Source: Rotaria socialis (Eukaryota > Rotifera > Eurotatoria > Philodinida > Philodinidae). Taken from it: 64,000 nt of DNA. The position numbers and the translations under genes are program-made. Each line of letters opens with the position of its first letter. The first letter of the stretch is position 1. The stretch is taken from positions 90,551 through 154,550 of the forward strand of contig CAJNYU010001410.1 of assembly GCA_905331475.1 (NCBI GenBank), given 5' to 3'. Positions 54,737-64,000 of this stretch are shown here, in pieces. The notes under the pieces are model-generated. The model was not told the origin of the DNA and ran no database searches. It was given only the letters and a program-made list of their open reading frames with translations.

Positions 54737-54829
54737 GCAAATAAGACACCAACAAAAAGATAATATTCTAAATTTATTTATACTAGATAGATAACGAGAA
54801 AAAAACACCTTGATTATAAATATAAAATT
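54737..54829 (-). promoter_or_regulatory. Candidate operon spacer with acceptor sites
   Basis: 93 bases between the EF-hand stop and the dehydrogenase-fold start, same strand. On the minus strand there is a T-rich tract ending CTATCTAG, then AATAAATTTAG, before the start codon. Like the spacer at 35834-35935, it is compact enough for a trans-spliced downstream cistron. This is inference. Confidence 0.35.
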
Positions 54830-55500
54830 TTAACACATAAACAGTTGACGTAGATAGCCACATTTAACAAAATCATGAAATTCTAAGGAAAAAACAAAAG
54901 AAAATTTTATATTCGTATTTTCTTTCTTAAATACCTTTGAATGTAATATATTTAGTACGATGACCCAGAATTTGACGAAAATTTTCCTGTAATAAATGCT
55001 GTTTATCTGTATTAGAACCTTGAAGTAATAAGAAAATTGCCTCAAATTCTTCTTGTTCAATTTTTCCATTTGAATTTTGATCGAATAAATTATCAAAAGT
55101 TGCACGTAAAACGAAACTACTGACTTCTGAAACTTCATTTGCAAAAATAGGTGTTATGAAATCCGTAAATTGTTCAAATTTAATATTGATTAATTCTAAA
55201 AATTAGTTTATTTAATTTAAAGCAATAGATTATATATATAGCTTACTTTTTGAACGCACATATTTCTGTGCTTCATTGAATTGTTGTTCATTTATTCTTA
55301 ATCGATAGCTTTGACGTGGATTTACTTGAAACCAAGAAAATTCAACTAATTTGAAATAAACTATTCGACGATTTAGTTGAAATGAAAATCTATTTCAAAC
55401 CTTCAACAATTCGATTTCCTATTGTTTTAACATATTTTGAATATTTATCAACCAATTCAGTTTTGATTGTTTTAGATTCAACGTCAATTTCAAAATTCAT
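54830..55500 (-). CDS. Small EF-hand protein (5' end uncertain)
   Basis: Four exons (55401-55538, 55247-55345, 54935-55195, 54830-54882); from the ATG at 55500 the product is 170 residues. One complete EF-hand loop is visible, DQNSNGKIEQEE, with the flanking helices TFDNLF and FEAIFLLL. A second, partner-like segment (KYITFKEFHDFVK) lacks loop ligands. Calcium binding is inferred from the loop. No orthologue is recognised. The first exon has an acceptor at 55539 and enters in phase 2, so an upstream exon may exist; I could not find it. The start at 55500 is therefore provisional. Confidence 0.6.
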
Positions 55501-55538
55501 TGTTCTAACTGAAGCATCGAGATCAAGACTAGATTTTT

Positions 55539-57633
55539 CTAAAAAAAGACACGTACGCTAAATGTTTTCTTCTCTCCCTTTGTTCGGTTAGACTACAGCG
55601 TCATAATTGAGACTGGTATTTAAATACGTCATACGAATGTAAAGAAAATAAAGAACAATAGTACGAACGGTTCAGTCAAAATATTGATCTAGTATAACTG
55701 TGATAGGTGTATTATACGAAACAAAAGCTATATATTTTTATAGTAATTCAATATGTTGAACAGCTTGACATGATTCCATATAAAATTTAGGATTAATTAG
55801 AGCGTAGGAATAGAAGAGTCTAATACGGGTAACTATTATTATTGATCAACAATGTTGTGTTTTCTTTGGCTTTTCTACTGATTACAATGTGTGTTTCGAG
55901 AAAAAGACTGCGGCAGATTTCGTTATTGATTAGACTATTTCTTTCTTTCTAACTGAAGGTTTCTTCAGTAAAGTTCTAGTATTGCTCAACAAAAGTAGGT
56001 TAATGAAACCGGAAACAATCTATGCCGACGAAACAAACTAGTTAAAAGAATTCTAATGACACAGGAAGATCGCATAAAGAAAATATGATTGAAAGTTATA
56101 ACAGATGAAAGGTTAGATTCGCCAGATTTATTTATTAGTTACTTGTTAAGTTTTGATACAATCTAGCAATAGAGAAAATCCTTTTTCTTCATTTCATCAT
56201 CATATGTCAAAAAATGAAATGATTTTATATTGAGTAAAAAACAACAACTTCGAATGAATCTTTCATTTTCTTCTCGTTTACCATGTTTCCGGTAACAATC
56301 ATTCAACTATAAAAACAACAAGTGCATCAGCTGCATTGAAACAGCAATTTTTAATATTTAAACGTTCGAAAAAACGTAATTTCGATCATTATTTATTGTG
56401 ACATTCATATCACTAAATAAAATTTACAACTTTTTTCTTTTTTTTATTGTTGTTTACCATAAAATGTCTCAACAGTTATAACCGCTTGATTAAATGATAT
56501 ATAATTCACTTTGAAGCGACATTGTTGAAAATAATTAATTTCTTTATTATTACGATTATATTTAGTGACAAAAACAAAATATTCGGCTGAGTATGAATTC
56601 ACGATGAATTCAGACCATTGTAATCTATACAAAACGTAAATTTAGAAGAGATTTGAAAACTATTGAGAGTAAGACAATCACCAAGAAAGTAGATTCCACA
56701 GTTATAATAGAGATTTTCATACTAGCAAGAATTTTACACAAGAAGATATAACTGTTATTAAATATCTACTGAACTTGAAATTTGGGCATTTCAAAAGTAA
56801 TTTATGAAAACCGAACCAGCGATGACGAGCTCTGTATTAAATCGAGTGCACTTTTGAAACTGCACTTATTGCTTCATAGGTATGGTGGTAAAAACAACAA
56901 AAATGACTCTAAGACTTGACAGTGAACATGAAAATTATGTATGAAATTGATGGTTGGTAAGGCAATGAAACTTTCTAAATTCTAATATTGTTGTCTATGA
57001 CTAAAGCATGACTTTTAACAAAAAATCTGTTATATGTATTACGAAAAATAAAATAATGATTAGTCTAAACAAATATTTGAGTAGAAGAAATCGTCTAATA
57101 CTTTTGACATTTGCAGAAGATATGCACATGTCCAGGGAGACATATTGAACGATGAAAGAAATTACAAGTAGAGCATTTGGATTGTTCTCTTTCGGGAAAT
57201 CAATCATTTAATTTTTGCACGAACTGAAGCTACGACAGAAAAATTTTACGAAACAATTTTCCAAATAAAGTTTCAGAGCGATAACAATCTGTGAGTTTGT
57301 CTTTATCGATTTTGGTTCCAATCATGACAAGTCATAATCAAACAAGAAATAATTTTTAACTTATCCTACATATTTCATATCTTCGTTTTTGTAATTGAGT
57401 ACAAATTTATAAAATTTTCTTTTCTAAAGTATATTAACCACACCTATTTACAAACAACAGCAGACCGTATTGTTCATCTGTTTGTTTTCCAGGAAAATGT
57501 TGTATTGAGTAAAAAAACAATGCAATCATTATATATTGTAATAGAAAATGTTTGATCAATAAAAACAAAAGTTTCACACGGCAAACTTAAAATCATGCAA
57601 TAACAACAAAACAGACAAAGAAAACTAGAATAT
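55539..57633. other. Intergenic; one possible minor exon
   Basis: No firm gene. A 62-codon open stretch at 56444-56632 (-) has an acceptor-like TATAG at its start and ends in a normal stop, and could be a terminal exon. It matches no family I know and no partner exon was found. The rest is AT-rich. Confidence 0.4.
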
Positions 57634-58815
57634 TCAATCATCATCATCATCATTTGCGCTTTTCATACTTTGACGAATCGACGATCGAAGAAAATCATCA
57701 GCGGCATCATTGACTCCATAAGTTTTCATATCATCAGGTTTTTGTAGTTTGCCTTTTGTTTCAATTGCACCAGACTCATATAATTTGTATTCTAAATGTT
57801 CAAAACGACAATTCATACCGCCAAATGCGAATGGGCCAATAAGTGAATTTTTCAGTTCACCATTACAATAGATGAATATTGTTGGTAGATTTTTATCTGG
57901 ATAGTTTGGTATACAAACAGTTGAAATACTTTTAACAAATTTTGTTTCAGGATATTTCAAAGCAAGTGAACGAAGATGATCAGCAATTAATGAGCATATT
58001 GGAAGTCTAGAAATAAAATAAAAATATAACATTTTTCGGTTCACAAATCAAAACGTGATATTCACCCTGATTTATAAAGATAAAGTACAACCCATATATC
58101 AGTGCCAGCTTGATTGACTTCCTTAACGTAATCAATAGCTGAAATTTCAATAACTTCTCCGAAACGAGATCGAGATGCTTTTTCTTGTAATTCTAACAAA
58201 CGTTTTCGTCTAAAAAAAAAAGTAAATCTAAACACAAACAGAAAGTTAGACACAATAATATCTACCTATATTCCTGTAAAACACGCTCATCTTCTTCATC
58301 TTCAAGTTCATCTAATTCATCTAATGTTTTCTTATCCAATTGTTCAGCTATAATAAAGAGTAGAATTAAGAGCAAACCAAAGTATTTTTTTCACCTCGAT
58401 CGATTTCAAATCGTTCCTCTTCAGTTTTGATTTCTTCTTTTTCTCCGATTATATTAAAACGACGTAATTGATCATTCCATTGTGTATCAGCGTTTGGATC
58501 CTGTTTAAAAGAAATTGTTTTTTTGCTTTATTTATCGATACGCGTTCTTTTTTTTCTGAATTATACAAAATTTCCTCGTTGGGAATAATATAGTATATGA
58601 ATATACATGTATCGAGAGGCTTTTTCATGATTGTAACATAGTATTTTTCTTAGAGCGTTCGTTTATATCAATACAGGCAGTCATCTTTATTCAGTAATTA
58701 TCTAACGTAATGAATTGCGTATTTTGGGGGGAAATAAATATATTTATCATTATGACGCGAGAAATATATGGAGGATGTGAGATTATACAAAATATAAAAT
58801 GATACATACTTGCAT
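57634..58815 (-). CDS. PDCL3: Phosducin-like protein 3 (PDCL3/VIAF)
   Basis: Five exons (58810-58815, 58395-58500, 58266-58347, 58066-58209, 57634-58006) give 236 residues; human PDCL3 has 239. The first coding exon holds only ATG CAA; after a 309-base intron the family start MQDPNADTQWND is completed. Further family strings: FGEVIEISAIDYVKEVNQAG, STVCIPNYPDKNLPTIFIY, IGPFAFGGMN, then a C-terminal acidic DDDDD. The thioredoxin-like domain covers about 80-200. The protein assists the cytosolic chaperonin CCT in folding actin/tubulin-type clients and interacts with apoptosis regulators in animals. All phases agree. Confidence 0.93.
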
Positions 58816-59090
58816 ATTTGATTTGAAATAGTGATTTTAACGATAGAATTTGTTGAACGATGAGAATAAAAAATATATTGGTATCTATATATGTATATGT
58901 GTGTGTATATGTGAGAATGCTTCTACGAGTGTGCGAGTGACCATATTAGGTAAAGTTTCCGATGCCCAATGAAAAAGTAGCTGAAATTTGTTTTTATATG
59001 CATCTCGTTTTGAATGAAAGTGTGTTTCTTTTTGATCGAAGCAGTTGAATATTACCACTCAAAATCTTTATTCTTGAGATTAGAAACATC
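58816..59090. other. Spacer between PDCL3 and the LINE
   Basis: AT-rich, with a short TATATGTATATGTGTGTGTATATG run (about 58888-58911). The LINE's true 5' end may lie here, but no boundary or target duplication was recognised. Confidence 0.4.
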
Positions 59091-62000
59091 ATGTTTCATT
59101 ATAGATGTCGTCTCAAAATAAAATCCCATTGGATTCATTCACTTGGGAAGTGCGACCCATGCTATTCGATAGATTTAATTGATCTTTCAACAGCAATAAT
59201 AATGGTCGCTTTCGTAAAAAGAGTCGACCTTGACATACCGGATAATCGAATAACCGAAGCACTAACCAAAGTTGGCCTCGATGTTATCAATTTTATTCGA
59301 TTAACCCGAAAAGTTGGAAATGCACCAACCCAAGTCACTCCATCCTGCCTCCGGATTCAGTCGGAATCCGTCGGAACCAGCACCGGATAACACCAGAAGA
59401 CGGCATGATTCCCAATCAAATCTGCCAGGATCCGGCGGGGATTTCGCCGGAATCTTTGCTCCCGGAAACCCCGTCGGAATTCAACGGAAAATGATCCGGT
59501 CGTTTCCTGCCGGATAATACAACCGAACATTGTCGCAACCGATCCACTCGGACTACCGGATGATGCCGGTTTCATCACATATTTGACCGGATTCCATCCA
59601 ATTCCGACGACAAGGACCTCATAAAAAATCTCTCATACAAGCGTTCTGGAATCGAAACGTCAATCAACTATAGTCTTCAAACACACGCACACCAACCAAA
59701 CCATAACGCCTGATCAATAACCACAACATAATCCAAACCCTCACAGCTTAAACGGGTCCANTAAATCGATATTGATATCTTCAATGTATGTTGCACCAAC
59801 AGCTAAGATCGATATCAATATCTTCGAAGAATTATACAACATCAGCAACAACTGCATTATCGTAGGTGATCTCAACGCAACATTATCTGAAATGGGATCA
59901 ACAAAAACAAATGCAAGAGGAAAACAGCTGCAAGAACTACTAAATGAAGGTATTATCGATTGTGTCGACGATGATAGTACAACATTTGAAAAAAATGAAT
60001 ATGAAGCCAAATTAGATTGGATACTAGGAAGTCAACAACTCCTATTATTCATAGCAAATGTTGAAACACACCCAACCATCGGTACAATAAATGGACATAA
60101 ACCATTAACATTCGATATCCAAATTGGAGCTGAACCAAAACCAACTTCTTCAAGATTATCACTTAATTTTAAAGAAGCCAAATGAACAAAGTTCAGATCC
60201 AAATTAGATCAACAACTAATACTATGGAATAACGGTCTTAGTCCAAATTCACCTTTAGACATAGAAGATTATTCAATGTTTATTACCAATAGTATTATGT
60301 TAGCAACTAAAGAAGCCGTTCCAACACTTACACCAACGAGCAAAAGTTATGCATTAAGTGAAGCATCCAAGAACTTGATCACATTGAAATATCAAGCATA
60401 TCGAAGATGGAAGAGGACCGGAGACAATACAGACAAACGTCAGTATTACAACTCCAAACTCTTACTAACCAACTCACTTAGAAATGACAGAAGAGACAAC
60501 CTTAACAAGTTAATGTCGTCTTTATGTCATAAAAAATGTATTCTGACAAAGTTTGACTTACAGTTCGCAAGTTCCATAGCAAAAGAACTAAGCAAACTTT
60601 TACATGCAACATGACATACAACAACACGACAGCAACATCAGATAAAGAAAAAGCAGACGTATTTGCGGATTACTTCCAAAATGATGTCTACTCTTACACT
60701 GATGATACACTGCCATTTCATGATCAAATAACAAGCCAAGCAAGTAATATCAAGAAGAAAAACATAAACTCTTCAAGCACACCCAAGTGGAAGCAAATTA
60801 CAATAGAAGAAGTAAAATATCATATTAAACGACTTCGTAATAGCTCCGCTGGTCCAGACAACATTCATAATAGGCGTTTAAAAACTCTTCAGAATTACTT
60901 ATTGAGCATTTAACTAAGCTGTTCAATCAAATTCTGAAGTAAGGTTATATTCCAACGAAGTGGAAAACGGCTAACATTATACTTATAATGAAACCGAAGA
61001 AAGACAAGTATCATCCGTCTAGTTATCGGCCGATTAGTCTCCTTAGTTGCTTAGGCAAACTATTGGAGAAAATAATCAAACAATGACTAATGCTTGAACT
61101 CGAACCAAGAGACATCTTACCAGAACAGCAAGCCGACTTTAGACCAGGAAAAAGCACAATTTACAACATCCTGCGATTAGAACGATACGCTCAGAATCAA
61201 CTTCGATGTGCTCGAAGACACTCAGCGGTTATTCTATTCGATATAAAAGTTGCATTCGATTCAGTATGGCATAACGGTCTGATATACAAATTAAATGATC
61301 TTCGACTTCCTACGTACATCATCAACTACTTAACATCATTTCTTGAAAATCGAATCGCATCAATCGAAATCGAAAATGTCCTATCCAAACAATTCAACTT
61401 AAAGAGCGGTACTCCACAAGGATCTCCATTATCACCACTATTATATATTATATATACTGCAGATTCGATGAATGAATTACCGACTCATACAGAACATTGA
61501 TTATTCGCTGACGATACAGCACTGGACGTCATCGAACACCATGACATATCTATCATCCAGATTATAACAATCCGTAGATGCATTCGAAAGTTGGTGCAAG
61601 TCATGGAAATTTAAATTGCAATCAACTAAAACAGAAATGATCCACTTCACGATTCATCCAAGGAAGAAGTATAAACATCCAGTGGAAGTTAAAGTTAATA
61701 ATACAATTATTAAACCACTGGATCATACAAGATACTTGGGTGTCATTATAGACAAACAATTAAATTGGCTACGACATCTCGATCATATAGAAACGAAGAT
61801 TGCTCCTCGGATCGGTCTACTTCGTTATCTATCGAGAACAGTACACGAACCCAACAGCAGGACGATGATCAACATCTTCAAATCAATAGCACGATCAATC
61901 ATTATATATGGTTACCCAGTACTATTAACTGCTGATCATAATGTATGGAACTGAATACAGATCATGCAAAATAAAGCACTTCGGGCTGCACCGGGTCTAC

Positions 62001-62717
62001 CAATTTACACATCAGTCGACTACATTCACAAAATTAGTAATGTTCCAAAAATCAAGGATTATGCAACAACATTACTAAAACAGTCCATCCAAACAGCAAC
62101 AGCAAATAAAGATATTACATCGAGAAAACATCTTCAAGATATACTCGAAAAAATTTCATGAAAGAAAACATCTTCAAGATATACTCGAAAAAATTTCATG
62201 AAAGAAAACATCTTCAAGATATACTCGAAAAAATTTCATGAAAGAAAACACCAACCGACTATACAATATCATCCTCGAGAAACGTGACTGTTTTTGGGTC
62301 AACCGAATCTGTATGAAAATTGTTATATCGGACTCGCATACGTAGAGTTTGTTTCATATATAACGAGAAATGAGTCAATCTATTTGCTGACTCGTACTTT
62401 TCTATACTCAGCTATTTCTGTTTCTTATCGTTTACTTTCATTTGTATTATGAAACAACGATAATACAATGAAGACCAATCAACGTGATACCCACTACTAC
62501 GAACACCACATTATCGCCATATCATACACAGCATTATGAAACGACTAAACTAAACTCCGAGACAAAAGATTAATGTCATGTGTCTCATCTTGTTTCTTTT
62601 CTTTTCAGCTTTTATTTTTAACAATACTGTACGCTGTTTTGTTACTGTTTTACTTTTTCTGTTATGTGCATGTATTGTCTTTTTTCCATCAATAAAACGA
62701 TGTTACCAAAAAAAAAC
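59091..62717 (+). mobile_element. Decayed Jockey-like non-LTR retrotransposon
   Basis: Remnants in order: a gag-like piece (about 59160-59340), a CCGGA-rich linker (59345-59600), part of an endonuclease-like domain (59772-60182, with GDLNA), and a reverse-transcriptase region (about 60611-61560, with SAGPDNIH, FDIKVAFDSVWH, GTPQGSPLSPLLY and the FADD active site). The RT lies in three different frames with several in-frame stops (for example TGA at 60182), so it cannot make a functional product. The likely 3' end has AATAAA (62691-62696) and an A run (about 62708-62716). A single N lies at 59761. Assignment to the Jockey superfamily is by RT motif style only. Confidence 0.8.
62124..62243 (+). 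repeat. Three tandem 40-base units in the LINE
   Basis: Three identical copies of a 40-base unit beginning GAAAACATCTTCAAGATATA lie head to tail at 62124-62163, 62164-62203 and 62204-62243. They fall at the end of the last LINE open frame. The perfect identity suggests recent slippage or expansion, or an assembly effect. Confidence 0.9.
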
Positions 62718-64000
62718 AGCAACAATGAAGACTATCGATGTTCATATGATCTTGAGTGAAATCTATAAATTATTAGGAAATCAAAAAGATTGAAGTTTGA
62801 CGATAAACAGGTTCTAATTAGTGTGACTTGAAACAAAAGAAATATATTTGTAATTCATGCTAAAAAAACAGTCTATATTTCAATAATATGAGAATCACAA
62901 AATTTAGTTTTCCTTACAGTTTTTGTTATCGTAATTTTATTTCATTTACGAATATTTTTTTCAGTCTTATTAGTCTTTTTGAATTTATATTCAATTGGAT
63001 AATTTTGAATGATTTATGAAAATCAAATAAACACAAGCAATTCTTGTTTTTTTAAGAAGGTTGATATATTTGACATAATTTAACTCTCTTCTTTTATTTC
63101 ATTTTATTACAATTTAAATCAATTTAATGTGATTTGATAATATATAATTTACTTATTTATTTAAATTTAAAATTTAGAAATTGTTACGTTTCGTATCGCG
63201 ATACGATACTTCATCAGATACAAAAATTTACATGTGATGTATTGTACGAGTTTTCTGAAAAGTCAACGATTTTCCCATCCAAAATGAGTTTCCGGAAAGT
63301 AAATCAATTTTCAAAAATCGGCCGAATCATCCCAAAACATACTAACTTCCCAGAATCGAAGCAATTTGTAAAAAAAGCATCGAATTTTCCATATCCGAAT
63401 AAACTCAGTATCGAACGAATATTACAAAATCAGATGGAATCACTGCACTTGAGATACTTCCCGATAGAGACACGAATTTTACACTATCACCAATGTTCCT
63501 GCCGAAACGCTCAGATCCCGATGACACAATGCCGAAGAAAACCAACTACTCCTGTCAAATGAAATCCGAAAACCGGCGTTAACTGCATAGGTACTCCTAT
63601 AGAAAAGAGTAAGAGATCATCTGTAGTCTTCTTCAACAACACGACATACCTTCACACGTGGACACTGTGCAACGCGAACACACTGTTGATGATGAAACAT
63701 CAAAGAATCATTTCGTATTGTTACAAATGGGATGAAGCACATGACATGTTTGATCCAATATAAATAAAAGCTTTTTGTAGACACAATTTTGTCTCCTCTT
63801 GAAAAGCTTTTAAACAGTGTGTACTTTTCTTTGCATTATAAAATTTTCACCGGGGAGGTAGCAACTCATCTACTTCACGACCGAATCATTCAGTGAGTTG
63901 TAACAGGTAATACTAAAACATTCTTGCTTCTTTTTCCTAATTAAATTCACAATAATTTTGATCTATTGAACGTGTTTGATAGATATATATTTCATCGTTT
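62718..64000. other. Unassigned tail with a 142-codon open frame
   Basis: After the LINE's A run there is AT-rich sequence. From 63180 to 63910 composition becomes less AT-rich, and an open frame (63134-63562, +) rich in Phe, Pro, Lys and Ser appears, without a recognised domain. A perfect 16-base palindrome TCGTATCGCGATACGA lies at 63191-63206, and a hairpin-like pair of AAAGCTTTT copies at about 63768-63813. It may be another degenerate mobile element; I cannot classify it. Confidence 0.35.

Noticed and set aside
54734..54808. Upstream in-frame ATG (54808) for the dehydrogenase-fold gene
   Set aside because: The added residues are hydrophobic and unrelated to the family. They overlap acceptor-like TTTAG sequence, and the start MKRITA fits the fold.
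56444..56632. 62-codon frame as a separate gene
   Set aside because: It has no family match and no partner exons. Noted only as a possible exon.

Overview
This looks like an AT-rich nuclear window from a small metazoan, most likely a bdelloid rotifer. The reasons are short GT-AG introns (about 45-100 bases, with a few longer ones), animal gene families, a rotifer-style EGF/7TM receptor gene, two same-strand gene pairs only about 100 bases apart as expected with spliced-leader trans-splicing, and a decayed Jockey-like LINE. The taxon is an inference. Exons were joined by hand from splice sites, reading phase and family alignment from memory. Every reconstructed gene sums to a whole number of codons.

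Layout: 1042-5053 (-) is an EVI1/PRDM16/hamlet-type zinc-finger regulator with a likely AT-AC intron. 5054-11438 is a long gene desert with a dispersed repeat. 11439-12608 (-) is a 7TM receptor. 12609-17950 is mostly non-coding. 17951-18844 (-) is the mitochondrial peptidyl-tRNA hydrolase ICT1/MRPL58. 19963-22166 (-) is an SLC17-type anion transporter. 22880-28479 (-) is the six-RRM ribosome-biogenesis factor RBM19/Mrd1, divergent from 29233-31611 (+), the ER chaperone BiP/HSPA5. 32883-35833 (-) is an unrecognised zinc-finger/RGG protein directly downstream of FAN1 nuclease (35936-41024, -). 41566-47662 (-) is a novel-type protein kinase C with a long extra tail. 47663-53179 is a desert holding a 1.55-kb foldback element flanked by TTAA. 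53180-54736 (-) is a short-chain-dehydrogenase-fold protein that has lost its catalytic residues, directly downstream of an EF-hand gene (54830-55500, -). 57634-58815 (-) is phosducin-like PDCL3. 59091-62717 (+) is a decayed LINE, followed by an unexplained tail.

The genes are mostly unrelated housekeeping functions: DNA interstrand-crosslink repair, rRNA processing, mitochondrial ribosome rescue, ER and cytosolic folding, and signalling. The interest lies in gene structure and odd protein variants: the AT-AC intron, a BiP without a KDEL-type end, a FAN1 whose N-terminus carries a PCNA-binding-type motif and no UBZ finger, a PKC tail extension, a dehydrogenase-fold pseudoenzyme, and two candidate operons. 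Single Ns at 13581, 34834 and 59761 all sit at repeat edges or palindrome centres and probably mark assembly joins. I did not find a wholly new multi-gene system.
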